In this document: positions 10,866 through 19,789 of the stretch, in pieces
Layout: each line of letters begins with the position of its first letter
How positions within the stretch are numbered: position 1 is the first letter of the stretch
IMG/VR virus record: IMGVR_UViG_3300050821_003273
Span: 1 to 41,123 of that record
DNA length: 41,123 nucleotides
Direction: 5' to 3' (one strand)
From: a virus
Notes under the pieces: model-generated
Told to the model about the DNA's origin: nothing
The model's input: only the letters and a program-made list of their open reading frames with translations
The model's database searches: none
Position numbers and translations under genes: made by a program

Positions 10866-12585
10866 GATCGATCCGCATCATCCCGCGGAGAAGTATTGTC
10901 GAGACGCCGCGGCCGGGAAGATCACCGTCTCGAGAAACGTCGCGCTCGCTTGCCGGCGACATCTCAAGGATCTCGAGACGGGACACTCGAGAGGACTCTA
11001 TTTCGATCCCAAGTCCGCGCAGCATGCTCTCGACTTCTTTTCCTTCCTCAAACATTCGAAAGGCGAGTACGCCGGCCAGTCGTTCAAACTCGAGCCATGG
11101 CAGCAATTTATTATTTACTGCGTCTTTGGATGGAAGCGCGCCGGAGGCCTCCGCCGGTTTCGAAACGCCTATGTCTTCGTCGCCAGGAAAAACGGGAAGT
11201 CGACATTCGCCGCGGGGATCGGCCTCTATTTGTTTTTCGCGGACGGCGAGCCAGGCGCCGAGGTCTACGTCGCCGCGACGAAGAAGGACCAGGCGCGCAT
11301 CGTTTTCAAAGAGGCCGAGCGCATGCGGAAGGCCTCGCCGGCGCTCGCGAAACGGATCCAGAATTTTCGGGACAATATGTCGATCCCGAATACGGCCTCG
11401 AAATTCGAGCCGCTCGGCGCCGACGAGGATACGCTCGACGGCCTCAACGTTCACGGCGCGATCATCGACGAGTACCACGCGCACAAGACGGACAAGGTTT
11501 ACGAAGTGATTGATACGGCGACGGGGTCGCGCCGGCAGCCGCTCAAGTTTACGATCACGACGGCCGGCGACAATCTCGAAGGGCCATGCTTTAAGCAGCA
11601 CGGCTACTGCGAAAACGTTCTCGAGGGCATCTTCGAGGACGACTCGCTTTTCTGTTTCCTGGCCGGCCTGGATCCCGACGATCAGAAAACATGGTTCGAA
11701 GAAAAATGCTGGATCAAGGCGAATCCGAATCTCCTCGTCTCCGTCAAGATCGACGATCTTCGCGACAAAGCACAGACCGCGAAGAACATGAATTCGAAGC
11801 TAAACGGCTTCCTCACCAAACACCTAAACGTTTGGGTCGCCGGCGGAGGGACGAAGCTCATCAAGCCGGAAGACTGGGCGACCTGCGTCGGCTATTCGCT
11901 CGAGGGGATCGATCCGAAGATCCTCCGCGATCGCACGCTCGAGCGCCTCCGCGGCCGTCGATGCGTCGCCGGCATGGATCTCTCGAGCAAGGTCGACTTG
12001 ACGGCCTATGTAAAACTTTTCTTTCCGACGCCGGAGGATCCGCTTTGGATCGTCGTTCCGGAATTCTTTGTCCCGTCGGAGAACGTCGCCGAGCGCGTGA
12101 AAAAGGATCACGTCCAGTACGACATCTGGATCCGCGAGGGATTCATCACGGCGACCGAAGGGAACGTCGTCGACTACGACGTCATCAAGCGGAAGATCAT
12201 CGCGGACAAGGATCTATTCGAGCTCGAGGAAGTCGCCTTCGATCCCTGGAACGCGACGCAGATCGCCAACCAACTGACCGAGGCCGGCGTCACCATGGTC
12301 GAGTTTCGACAGGGGTACGCCTCGATGTCCGATCCCACAAAAAATCTGGAAGTCCTGGTCAAGAAGAAGAAGATCGCGCATCTCGCGGATCCCGTTTTAC
12401 GATGGAACATAAACAACCTGATAACCAAAGAGGACGAGGCCGGAAACATTAAACCTAACAAACGCAAAAAGATTGAGAAGATCGACGGTGCGGTCGCTCT
12501 TATCATGGCACTCGGCCGCGCTCAATTCGCTCCTTCCCAGGCGGGTCACTCGATCTACGACGAAATGGGAATTCGCACTACATGA
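10846..12585 (+). CDS. terL: Terminase large subunit (ATPase and nuclease)
   Basis: A 579-aa packaging motor of the Terminase_1 (HK97/P27-partner) family. Seen: an adaptor region with FKLEPWQQFIIYCVFGWK (80-97); Walker A VARKNGKST (112-120); Walker B GAIIDEYHAH (about 206-215); a coupling motif (FTITTAG, about 228-234); and an RNase H-like nuclease domain opening with GMDLSSKVDLTA (about 376-387) and ending with a conserved Asp in KIDGAVALIMALG. Length is normal for the family. It overlaps TerS and the small membrane gene behind it (ATGA, 12582-12585). Confidence 0.96.
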   Translation: MPQSRIKIDPHHPAEKYCRDAAAGKITVSRNVALACRRHLKDLETGHSRGLYFDPKSAQHALDFFSFLKHSKGEYAGQSFKLEPWQQFIIYCVFGWKRAGGLRRFRNAYVFVARKNGKSTFAAGIGLYLFFADGEPGAEVYVAATKKDQARIVFKEAERMRKASPALAKRIQNFRDNMSIPNTASKFEPLGADEDTLDGLNVHGAIIDEYHAHKTDKVYEVIDTATGSRRQPLKFTITTAGDNLEGPCFKQHGYCENVLEGIFEDDSLFCFLAGLDPDDQKTWFEEKCWIKANPNLLVSVKIDDLRDKAQTAKNMNSKLNGFLTKHLNVWVAGGGTKLIKPEDWATCVGYSLEGIDPKILRDRTLERLRGRRCVAGMDLSSKVDLTAYVKLFFPTPEDPLWIVVPEFFVPSENVAERVKKDHVQYDIWIREGFITATEGNVVDYDVIKRKIIADKDLFELEEVAFDPWNATQIANQLTEAGVTMVEFRQGYASMSDPTKNLEVLVKKKKIAHLADPVLRWNINNLITKEDEAGNIKPNKRKKIEKIDGAVALIMALGRAQFAPSQAGHSIYDEMGIRTT

Positions 12586-12788
12586 CGGACAATCCAATCG
12601 AGACGAAGCCGGCGCGCTTCGCGAAGGAAGACGCCGTCGCTCTTCTCGGCCTCTCGCTCTTGATCGCCGGGATCGCCTGGATCTACCGGCCGGCCGCGCT
12701 CATCGTCCTCGGCGCGTTACTTCTTGTCTACGCCTTCGTCCTGGCCGCGAAACATAAAGCAGAATCACAGTCAGGACGGGAGGGATAG
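12582..12788 (+). CDS. Small two-pass membrane protein between TerL and portal
   Basis: A 68-aa protein coupled to TerL by ATGA. Hydrophobic segments AVALLGLSLLIAGIAWIY and ALIVLGALLLVYAFVLAA are separated by RPA; the ends are polar. Small membrane proteins in this position occur in some HK97-like phages without known function. Confidence 0.65.
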   Translation: MTDNPIETKPARFAKEDAVALLGLSLLIAGIAWIYRPAALIVLGALLLVYAFVLAAKHKAESQSGREG

Positions 12789-12790
12789 CC

Positions 12791-14428
12791 GTGTCCTTAG
12801 TCCGCGACTTCAGCTCGGCGTTTCGCATCCTCGGCCTCGGCGGGGCCATCAATCCAATTTCGCCGCATGACGATTTCTGGTACTCGCGGCCTGGCTACGC
12901 CTCAGACTCCGGGATGCGCGTCTCTCCGGAGTCGGCGATGCAGCTCTCGGCCGTCTTTTCCTGCGTTCGCGTTTGCGCCGAGACGCTCGGCTCGATGCCG
13001 CTCATCATTTACAAGCGGCTTCCCGACGGAGGCAAAGAGCGCGCGACCGATCATCCTCTCTACAAAGTCCTCCATAACAAACCGAATATCTATCAGACGG
13101 CGATGGAATGGGTCGAGATGATGCAGGGTCATGTCGAGCTCCGCGGCAATGGTTTCTCGCTCATCATTCCAGGACGGAAGGGAGCGATCGACGAGCTCAT
13201 CCCTTTGCATCCGGATCGCGTCAACGTCTACCGGCTACCAAACGGCCGGCTCCGCTACCAGGTCCGCGCATGGTACGACGGGACGGTCCAAAACTATGCG
13301 ATGGAAGAGATCTTCCACGTCCGCGGACTTTCGTCCGACGGCATGATCGGGATGAGTCCGATCGCCGTCCAGCGCGAAGTAATCGGGACGGCGCTCGCAC
13401 AGCAAGAATACGCGGCGCGCTTTTTTTCGAACGACTCGCAGCCTCGAGGCGTCCTCGAGCATCCCGGCAAGCTCGGCGACGTCGCGTACAAACGAATCAA
13501 GGACTCTTGGCAGGAGTCTCAGACCGGCGTCAATCGCCACAAGGCCGCACTTCTCGAGGAAGGCCTCAAGTACCAGGCGATCGGCATGAATAACAAAGAC
13601 TCGCAATTCCTCGAGGCCAGGCAGTTCTCGCGCTCCGATATCGCCGGCTTCTTCCGGGTCCCTCTTCACAAGATCGGCGATCTCTCGAAGTCGGCGTTTT
13701 CGAACATCGAACAACAAGCGATCGAATTCGTTACGGACAATCAACGGCCGCGCGCCGTTAGATGGGAACAAAGGATCTCCGTCGATCTCCTGGATCCGCT
13801 CGAGCTCGGCGACGGTAACGAATACTTCGCGGAGTTTTTGATGGACGGCCTTCTCCGCGGGGACATCAAGAGCCGCTATGACGCCTACTCCGTCGGCCGC
13901 ACTGGAGGATGGCTCTCGCGGAACGACGTCCGGCGCTTCGAAAACTTAAACCCCATAAAGAACGGCGACGACTACTTGACGCCTTTAAATATGGGGACTA
14001 CCGGCGGACCAGGTCCGGATCCCAACGACCAGACGGCCAATCAGACGGACGCGACGGCCGTCGAAGCGCGGCTTCGCCAGTTTGCAATCGGCGCGGGCGA
14101 GCGTCTGGTCCGGAAGGAAATTGCGGCGCTTAAACGGGCCGCGGCGAAAGCGAAGGATCCGGAGGACTTCGAACGAGAGGCCATCTTGTTCTATGCCTCA
14201 CATATCGATCTCATCTCCGAGACGATGCGGATCTCGCGCGCCGAAGCTAACAGCTATTGCCAGGACAATCTATCGAGAGTGTCCGGCGCCGGCGCGAGCG
14301 GCGCGAGCGTCGAGGCCGAGCTCGAGGCGATCGCGCTAGATGGTCCTGGGGAGCTCGTCGAGAAGGCGCTCGTCAAGGTCACAAGAGCGAAAGCACTCGC
14401 GGAAGTAGCGACAGGGGTAAAGCGATGA
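12791..14428 (+). CDS. Portal protein, HK97 family
   Basis: A 545-aa portal that forms the dodecameric DNA channel at one capsid vertex. GTG start with GGGAGGG 5 nt upstream. Family signatures: SAVFSCVRVCAETLGSMPL (about 54-72), WVEMMQGHVELRGNGFSLI, DVAYKRIKDSWQESQTG, LLEEGLKYQAIGMNNKDSQF and ARQFSRSDIAGFFRVPLHKI. It is about 100 residues longer than HK97 portal. The extra C-terminal part (about 415-545) is helical and charged, and may contact the protease or the internal core. It overlaps the protease gene by ATGA. Confidence 0.95.
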   Translation: MSLVRDFSSAFRILGLGGAINPISPHDDFWYSRPGYASDSGMRVSPESAMQLSAVFSCVRVCAETLGSMPLIIYKRLPDGGKERATDHPLYKVLHNKPNIYQTAMEWVEMMQGHVELRGNGFSLIIPGRKGAIDELIPLHPDRVNVYRLPNGRLRYQVRAWYDGTVQNYAMEEIFHVRGLSSDGMIGMSPIAVQREVIGTALAQQEYAARFFSNDSQPRGVLEHPGKLGDVAYKRIKDSWQESQTGVNRHKAALLEEGLKYQAIGMNNKDSQFLEARQFSRSDIAGFFRVPLHKIGDLSKSAFSNIEQQAIEFVTDNQRPRAVRWEQRISVDLLDPLELGDGNEYFAEFLMDGLLRGDIKSRYDAYSVGRTGGWLSRNDVRRFENLNPIKNGDDYLTPLNMGTTGGPGPDPNDQTANQTDATAVEARLRQFAIGAGERLVRKEIAALKRAAAKAKDPEDFEREAILFYASHIDLISETMRISRAEANSYCQDNLSRVSGAGASGASVEAELEAIALDGPGELVEKALVKVTRAKALAEVATGVKR

Positions 14429-15330
14429 AATATAAACTCGTTTACGCGCACGTCATCGGCCAGCCGTGGGCCATCCTCCCGGAGAAGCTCGCGACGATTT
14501 GCGACGTCATTCGAAAAAAGGGCTCCGAAGGTTGGGAGGATTTCAACGACGACGAGATCCGCGCGCACGTCGGCGCCGGACCGAAGCCGCGGCCGTCGAC
14601 GCCTGGTACGGTCGCAGTCCTACCGATCTACGGCATCATCTCGAGGCGCATGAATATGATGTCGCAGATGTCCGGAGGGACATCGATCGAGAAGCTCCAA
14701 GCCTCTTTCCGTCAAGCGATGACGGACTCCTCCGTCAAGGCGATCGTCTTCGACGTTGACTCGCCGGGAGGATCCGTCGACGGCGTTCCAGAATTCGCCG
14801 ATGAGATCCTGGCCGCGCGCGACCAGAAGAAAATCGTCGCGCAGGTCGACGGCATGGCGGCCTCGGCGGCCTACTGGCTCGCATGCTCGGCTTCGGAGAT
14901 CATCGTCACGCCGAGCGGCTCCGTCGGCTCGATCGGCGTCTTCGCCGAGCATGAGGACGTTTCGAAGGCGCTCGAGACGGAAGGCGTCAAGGTTTCGCTC
15001 ATTTCCGCCGGCAAGTACAAAGTCGACGGCAATCCCTACGAGCCGCTCTCGGACTCGGCGCGCGCCGCTCTCCAGGATACCGTCGACTCTTTTTACACGA
15101 TGTTTACGAAGTCAGTCGCGAAGGGCCGCGGAGTCTCGCCGGCCGACGTCCGCGGCGGCTTCGGCGAAGGCCGGCTCGTCCTGGCGGCCGCGGCCGTAAA
15201 GCAAGGCATGGCCGACAAGGTCGCGACGATGGACGACACGCTCGCGCGTTTCGGCGTCGCCAGCTCGCCGGCGCCTCCGCAAAGAGTCGGAGGACTTGCA
15301 GCACGCTCGAGGGAGCTCGATCTAACTTAA
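14425..15330 (+). CDS. Prohead maturation protease, S49 (SppA/C-type) family
   Basis: A 301-aa serine protease that trims the prohead. Fold signatures: VAVLPIYGIISRR, IVFDVDSPGGSVDG (about 110-123), GMAASAAYWLAC with the nucleophilic Ser at about 147, SVGSIGVFAEHEDVSKAL, and SAGKYK with the catalytic Lys at about 198. It is of the phage-lambda C type rather than the HK97 gp4 (S14/ClpP or U35) type, a combination seen in many HK97-like siphoviruses. No internal scaffold start is obvious. Its stop codon lies within a 24-bp perfect palindrome. Confidence 0.93.
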   Translation: MKYKLVYAHVIGQPWAILPEKLATICDVIRKKGSEGWEDFNDDEIRAHVGAGPKPRPSTPGTVAVLPIYGIISRRMNMMSQMSGGTSIEKLQASFRQAMTDSSVKAIVFDVDSPGGSVDGVPEFADEILAARDQKKIVAQVDGMAASAAYWLACSASEIIVTPSGSVGSIGVFAEHEDVSKALETEGVKVSLISAGKYKVDGNPYEPLSDSARAALQDTVDSFYTMFTKSVAKGRGVSPADVRGGFGEGRLVLAAAAVKQGMADKVATMDDTLARFGVASSPAPPQRVGGLAARSRELDLT

Positions 15331-15340
15331 GTTAGATCGA
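15317..15340. promoter_or_regulatory. 24-bp perfect palindrome spanning the protease stop codon
   Basis: The half-site TCGATCTAACTT (15317-15328) is followed directly by its exact complement, with no loop. The TAA stop of the protease is in the middle. As RNA it can make a 10-bp stem with a tetraloop, and as DNA it is a symmetrical binding site. It lies just before the 150-bp leader of the major capsid gene, so it may adjust protease:capsid ratios. An RNA end without a U-run argues against a standard terminator. Confidence 0.8.
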
Positions 15341-15483
15341 AACATAAGTTTCAGCCGTGGCCGGCGGCGCCTTCGCGCAAGCCGGCCAGCGGCGATGCAG
15401 CAAAGCGGGAAGTCGCGAGATCCGTCGATCGCGTGATATCCAGCAAGGCCACAAAGACAAATTCGAATGAGGAGAAGACTGAG

Positions 15484-16800
15484 ATGTCGAACATCAAAGC
15501 ATTGCGTCAAAAGAAAGTCAGCATCACAACGGAATTGCGCGCGCTACTCGACGGAGCCGCGAAGGACAACAATCGCGACTTGAACGAAGCCGAAGCCGCG
15601 ACCTATGAGGACAAACTCAAGGCGCTCAAGGCCGTCGAAACGTCCCTCGAGCGCGAAGAGAAAATCCTGGAATTCGAGCGGGGCGTCGTTCACGTTCCGG
15701 ACGAGGACCAGGAAGCCGCACGTCGCGCCGGCGCCGCGGCGGGGGATCCGAAAATCGTTTTCCCGACATTCGGCGAATTTCTCGTCGCTTGCGTCCGCGC
15801 AGAGCGATCGAGCGGCCGGCAAGTCGATCCGCGACTCATCCAGGCCGCGGCCTCGGGGACGTCGGAGGCCGTACCGTCCGACGGCGGCTTCCTCGTCCAG
15901 AAGGATTTCTCGGCCGAGCTCATCCAACGCGTTTACGAATCGGGACAGATCGCCTCGCGCGTTCGCCGCATCCCGATCTCTTCGAATGCGAACGGCATCA
16001 AGATCAACGCGCTCAACGAGACGAGTCGAGCCGACGGCTCTCGATGGGGCGGGATCCTGGCGTATTGGATCAACGAAGCCGATACGTTTACGGGGACGAA
16101 GCCGAAGTTTCGTCAAATCGAGATGAATCTTCAGAAGCTCATCGGGCTCTGCTACGCGACCGACGAGCTCCTCGCCGATGCGACCGCGCTCGAGGCCGTC
16201 ATCATGCAAGCATTCCCGGAGGAGTTCACGTTCAAAGTCGAGGACGCGATCTTCAACGGGACCGGCGCCGGCCAGCCTCTCGGCATCATCGGGGGAGCCG
16301 CGACCGTTTCCGTCGCGAAAGACGGAGGCGATTCCGGCGCAACGATCTCGACGCCGGACGTCCTCGATATGTGGCAAAGACTATGGGCTCGATCGCGACA
16401 GACGGCGGCCTGGTTTATCAATCAGGACGTCGAATCGAAGCTCTATCCTCTGACTCTAGGTACGGGGACGGCCGTCCAACTCCTGTACACGCCTCCCGGC
16501 ATGAACGGGAATAACAATCAATACGGCCTCTTGCTCGGCCGGCCGGTTATCCCCGTCGAGCATTGCGCGACGCTCGGAACGGAAGGCGACATCGTCCTGG
16601 CCGATCTCTCGCAATACTTGATGATCGACAAGGGAGCTCCGCAGGCCGCGAGCTCTATCCATGTCCGATTCCTCAATGACGAAACGACGTTCCGTTTTGT
16701 CTATCGCGTCGACGGTCAACCGTCTTGGAACAAGGTCCTAACTCCGAAGAACGGCACGAACACGGTCGCGCCGTTTGTCACTCTACAAGCTCGCTCGTAG
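15484..16800 (+). CDS. Major capsid protein, HK97 fold
   Basis: A 438-aa capsid subunit. The N-terminal residues 1-100 are charged and helical (IKALRQKKVSITTELRALLD, EDKLKALKAVETSLEREEKI), typical of the delta/scaffold domain removed by the protease. The mature domain begins around AAASGTSEAVPSDGGFLVQK and shows P-domain and E-loop signatures: RVRRIPISSNANGIKINALN, FRQIEMNLQKLIGLCYATDE, EDAIFNGTGAGQPLGIIGGA, LLGRPVIPVEHC and LADLSQYLMIDKG. ATG 15484 with GGAGAAG upstream; a longer in-frame extension to GTG 15433 is unlikely. Preceded by a 153-bp leader. Confidence 0.96.
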   Translation: MSNIKALRQKKVSITTELRALLDGAAKDNNRDLNEAEAATYEDKLKALKAVETSLEREEKILEFERGVVHVPDEDQEAARRAGAAAGDPKIVFPTFGEFLVACVRAERSSGRQVDPRLIQAAASGTSEAVPSDGGFLVQKDFSAELIQRVYESGQIASRVRRIPISSNANGIKINALNETSRADGSRWGGILAYWINEADTFTGTKPKFRQIEMNLQKLIGLCYATDELLADATALEAVIMQAFPEEFTFKVEDAIFNGTGAGQPLGIIGGAATVSVAKDGGDSGATISTPDVLDMWQRLWARSRQTAAWFINQDVESKLYPLTLGTGTAVQLLYTPPGMNGNNNQYGLLLGRPVIPVEHCATLGTEGDIVLADLSQYLMIDKGAPQAASSIHVRFLNDETTFRFVYRVDGQPSWNKVLTPKNGTNTVAPFVTLQARS

Positions 16801-16870
16801 GAAGTAGAAGTCTCGGGAGGCGATCGAGAGGTCGCCTTCCATCAAAATTTTCTGAAGAGGAGAAAGTCCA

Positions 16871-17347
16871 ATGAAAGGTTTTGTAATCGCAGAGCAAGGG
16901 CACGTCGTAAACATCCTCGCGCCGATCGATATCACCGGAGGCAAAACGGCGCAGGCCTTCAGCATGAAGAAACACGGTCATGCGTCGATCCTCCTCGCGA
17001 TCGGCGTCGCCGCGGCCGCATTTACGAAAATCCTCGTCAATCAGTGTACGGACGCGGCCGGCGACAATCCCGTCGCGATTCCTTTTTCGATCTACAAACA
17101 AGAAACGGCCGGCGCTTCGCATGACGTCCTCGGCGCGAGGACGGCCGTCACGGCGGCCGGCTACACGCCGAGCGCAAACTCCGGGATCTTCTATGTCATC
17201 GAGATCGATGCGTCGGAGCTCGCCGACGGATCCCCGTATGTTCAGCTCCAATTGACGAACGGATCGAATAGCGTCATCGCGTCCGCGGTCGCGCTCCTCA
17301 CCGGCGCGCGATATGCCGAAGTCTCGAGCGCGACGGCAACGGCCTAA
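16871..17347 (+). CDS. Probable capsid decoration or minor head protein
   Basis: A 158-aa protein with an excellent ribosome site (AGAGGAGAAAG) directly after the capsid gene. Beta-rich sequence (VVNILAPIDITGG, ILVNQCTDAAGD, GIFYVIEIDASELADG, YVQLQLTNGSNSVIASAVAL) and high Ala/Gly content fit a small structural protein made in quantity. Similar proteins follow the capsid gene in GTA-like siphoviruses. Decoration is an inference from position. Confidence 0.65.
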   Translation: MKGFVIAEQGHVVNILAPIDITGGKTAQAFSMKKHGHASILLAIGVAAAAFTKILVNQCTDAAGDNPVAIPFSIYKQETAGASHDVLGARTAVTAAGYTPSANSGIFYVIEIDASELADGSPYVQLQLTNGSNSVIASAVALLTGARYAEVSSATATA

Positions 17348-17370
17348 CAAAAGCAGCACGATAAGCGGGG

Positions 17371-17396
17371 GCGGGACGGCGTCGAGGCCGTCCCGC
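17371..17396 (+). terminator. GC-rich stem-loop after the capsid/decoration genes
   Basis: A perfect 10-bp stem (GCGGGACGGC / GCCGTCCCGC) with the loop GTCGAG lies 24 nt after the decoration gene stop. No U-run follows, so it is more likely to protect or partly terminate the abundant capsid transcript than to act as a full terminator. Confidence 0.6.
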
Positions 17397-17423
17397 ACTC
17401 CCGCAAAAAGGGAATTCTCGCGA

Positions 17424-17648
17424 ATGTATGTCCGAATGAAGATCGGCATGTATGCCGGCGAGGTAAGGGACGTCAAGGATCATGCGGCGCATGCTCTCAT
17501 ACGCGAGAAGAAAGCCGAGCGCGTACTCTTCGATCCGGACGATCCTTCTCCGCCTCCGCCGGCGGAGATCGCCGTCACTCCGGACGCCGGCGTCACGCCG
17601 GCCGCGAAGCCGGCGCCGATTGCGAAAAAGAAAGGGAGAAAGTCGTGA
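17424..17648 (+). CDS. Small hypothetical head-region protein
   Basis: A 74-aa protein. Residues 1-37 (YVRMKIGMYAGEVRDVKDHA) form a small beta domain of a type often seen between capsid and connector genes in HK97-like phages. The C-terminal half is Pro/Ala-rich and ends in KKKGRKS. It overlaps the GTG of the next gene (GTGA, 17645-17648). Possibly a head-tail joining accessory; not proven. Confidence 0.6.
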   Translation: MYVRMKIGMYAGEVRDVKDHAAHALIREKKAERVLFDPDDPSPPPPAEIAVTPDAGVTPAAKPAPIAKKKGRKS

Positions 17649-18535
17649 GCTCACTGGTCGAAGAAGTCGGACAGGCGATCGAGCCGATCGATGTCGCGAC
17701 GGCTAAGAGCCATTGCCGCGTGACGACGAGCCAGGACGACACGCTCATCAAGCTCTATGTCCGCGCAGCTCGGGAAAATCTCGAGGAAATGACAAACCTG
17801 AGTCTGATAACCAAGTCCTACCGGCAAACGTTCGACGCCTTCCCGTTCAAATCGCTCGACCAGCAATTCGTCCGGAATGACCAGATCGACTACGGAGTCA
17901 TCCGATATTGGAATCGTCTCCCCAACTACGCGCAGATGATAAAGCTCTCGAAGTCTCCGCTCGTTTCGATCGAGCGGATCTCCTATCTCTCCGATGTCGA
18001 CAATGCCTGGCACGATCTACTTCCGACGCCGTTCGCCTGGGTCGCGGACGAGGAGTATGAAGTCGGCGACCAGGTCGCAGACTCGCACGGCAATCTCCAG
18101 GAAGTTTCGCTCGCGACGCCGGCATCGGAAGGCGAGGAGCCAACGAGCGGCGATACGACGCCGTCTTGGGCTACGCTCCTGGATGCGACGACGGTCGACG
18201 GGGATCTAACTTGGACGTGCCTCGGGCCGGCGCCGACCGGCGATTTCCTTTACGATCGCGACTCGATGCCTCCGCGGATCTTTCCGCTCTCCGGCGCCGA
18301 ATGGCCGAGCGTCGTCCGCGCGCCTAACGTCGTAAAAATCTATTTCACGGCCGGTTACGGCGAGATTCCGGACGCGGTTCCGGCTCGCGCTCTGGTCGCG
18401 ATATTGCAGATCACCGGCGGCTACTATGAGAATCGCGAAACGGCTACGCCGGCGGATCTCAAAAAAATCCCGATGCAGTTCGACGCCTTAGTCTCGAGTC
18501 TCGAGATCAAGGACTTCGCGCCGACTCGAGGATGA
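17645..18535 (+). CDS. Head-tail connector (gp6-like) with an inserted surface domain
   Basis: A 296-aa protein, about twice the usual 100-200 aa of gp6-like connectors. The N terminus (IDVATAKSHCRVTTSQDDTL, AARENLEEMTNLSLITKSYR) and C terminus (VVKIYFTAGYGEIPDAVPAR, ILQITGGYYENRE) are the connector fold that docks under the portal. Residues about 130-198 are an insertion: WVADEEYEVGDQVADSHGNL, then VSLATP, PSWAT, TTVDGDLTWTCLGP. It reads as the small beta module found as a repeat in many phage surface proteins. A related copy occurs in the tail tip protein (residues about 288-347). Confidence 0.85.
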   Translation: MSSLVEEVGQAIEPIDVATAKSHCRVTTSQDDTLIKLYVRAARENLEEMTNLSLITKSYRQTFDAFPFKSLDQQFVRNDQIDYGVIRYWNRLPNYAQMIKLSKSPLVSIERISYLSDVDNAWHDLLPTPFAWVADEEYEVGDQVADSHGNLQEVSLATPASEGEEPTSGDTTPSWATLLDATTVDGDLTWTCLGPAPTGDFLYDRDSMPPRIFPLSGAEWPSVVRAPNVVKIYFTAGYGEIPDAVPARALVAILQITGGYYENRETATPADLKKIPMQFDALVSSLEIKDFAPTRG

Positions 18536-18559
18536 TCTTCACAAAGAGGAGAGAAAAAA

Positions 18560-18928
18560 ATGGCACCAGTTTTAATAAATTCTCAGGTTCCGGTCGGGCC
18601 GTACATATCCGGAGCGCCGGCCGGCGGCGCTCTCGATCTCGTCAAGACAGCGGCGGACGCCTCGCTCGGGAACAGTTTCAAATTGTCGGGGCATGAAGTC
18701 TTACTTGCGGAAAATACGGACACCGGAGCGCAAACGATCACGATCACGTCTTCGGCCGACGCGAAGGGCCGTTCGCAGGACATCACGACCTATTCGATCG
18801 CGGCCGGCAAGACGGCGGCCTATTCGTTCCTCTCCGGTCAAGAGGGATGGATCGAAGGCGACGGGACTTGTCATGTGATGGCCTCGTCGGCTCTCATCAA
18901 GCTCTCCGTCCTGTACGTCACGCGCTAG
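18560..18928 (+). CDS. Small beta-rich head or decoration protein
   Basis: A 122-aa protein with GAGGAGAG upstream of its ATG. Sequence such as EVLLAENTDTGAQTITITSS and DITTYSIAAGKTAAYSFLSG, then GWIEGDGTCHVMA, predicts a beta sandwich, as in capsid-associated proteins that sit between the connector genes of some siphoviruses. No enzyme motif. Role inferred from position. Confidence 0.65.
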   Translation: MAPVLINSQVPVGPYISGAPAGGALDLVKTAADASLGNSFKLSGHEVLLAENTDTGAQTITITSSADAKGRSQDITTYSIAAGKTAAYSFLSGQEGWIEGDGTCHVMASSALIKLSVLYVTR

Positions 18929-18947
18929 ACCGGGAAAAGAGACAAAA

Positions 18948-19319
18948 ATGCCTCCGAGCACAAGGATCCAGGCCGGCCAACTCCGGCACCGGATCAAAAT
19001 CATGGGCCTAACCAACGTGCAAGGTCCGCTCGGAGGCACGTCTCCCGATAACTACTCGCTATTCCTCGAGACGTGGGCCTCGGTTTCGACGCTCACCGGC
19101 GCCGAAAAATATGCGGCCTCGGAACAAACGCCGCTTATCACTCACAAGATCACCATGCGCTATGCGCCGGGAATCTCTTCGCGTCAGATCGTTCTCTTCG
19201 ACGACAAGTACTTCGAGATCCAATACGCGATGGATCCGGACGGCCGGCACAAGATGCTCGAGCTTTCCTGTATCGAGAGAAGCGACTCGACGCGCAACGC
19301 CGCGGGAGGCGCCGTCTAA
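18948..19319 (+). CDS. Head-tail adaptor / head closure protein
   Basis: A 123-aa protein of the SPP1 gp16 / HK97 gp7-like head closure family: QAGQLRHRIKIMGL, a long loop, then TWASVSTLTGAEKYAASEQT, HKITMRYAPGISSRQIVLFD, YFEIQYAMDPDGRHKMLELS. It would stack below the gp6-like connector and close the channel. Its stop overlaps the next ATG by one base. Confidence 0.85.
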   Translation: MPPSTRIQAGQLRHRIKIMGLTNVQGPLGGTSPDNYSLFLETWASVSTLTGAEKYAASEQTPLITHKITMRYAPGISSRQIVLFDDKYFEIQYAMDPDGRHKMLELSCIERSDSTRNAAGGAV

Positions 19320-19789
19320 TGGGATCCCGCGATCAAATCAAGGCCACAATTACCGGAGGGACCGAGATCCAGGAGAAGCTCGAGCGTCTCCCAGGACGGA
19401 TCGCGAAGGGGATCATCCGGACGGCCGTTCGCGCCGGCGGCCAGGTTTTCCGGGAAATTATGAAGTCGCGAGCTCCGAAGGGATGGCACGTCTTCGGCGG
19501 AACGAAGTACAAAGGCCAGAAGTACAAGGGCCGCTCGAGGGAATTCGGGATCCTCTCCCGCGCGATCGCGATGAAGACGAGCATCCGAGGCGACGAGCTC
19601 CAGGGGACCGTCGCCGTCGGGCCGGACAAAAAAGCATTTTGGGGGCTTTTCCAGGAATTCGGCACGCGCTTTAGCAAGGGCAATCCGTTTATTCGCGCGA
19701 CGTTTGACGCCGGCAAGGACAAGGCGCTCGATGCCTTCATCTCGACGGCGAAAGAAGAGCTTCGGAAGAACGGGATGCCGATCGAATGA
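19319..19789 (+). CDS. Tail completion/neck protein, HK97 gp10 family
   Basis: A 156-aa protein: IKATITGGTEIQEKLERLPG, IRTAVRAGGQVFREIMKSRA, the internal GLFQEFGTRFSKGNPFIRAT and PFIRATFDAGKDKALDAFIS. These are the signatures of HK97 gp10-like proteins, which bridge head connector and tail terminator. Overlaps DUF3168 by ATGA (19786-19789). Confidence 0.9.
   Translation: MGSRDQIKATITGGTEIQEKLERLPGRIAKGIIRTAVRAGGQVFREIMKSRAPKGWHVFGGTKYKGQKYKGRSREFGILSRAIAMKTSIRGDELQGTVAVGPDKKAFWGLFQEFGTRFSKGNPFIRATFDAGKDKALDAFISTAKEELRKNGMPIE

Noticed and set aside
12791-16800. A gene transfer agent rather than a phage
   Set aside because: The head-tail genes resemble GTAs, but the genome also has integrases, attP, lysis and regulation genes and closes as a circle, which points to an independent temperate phage.
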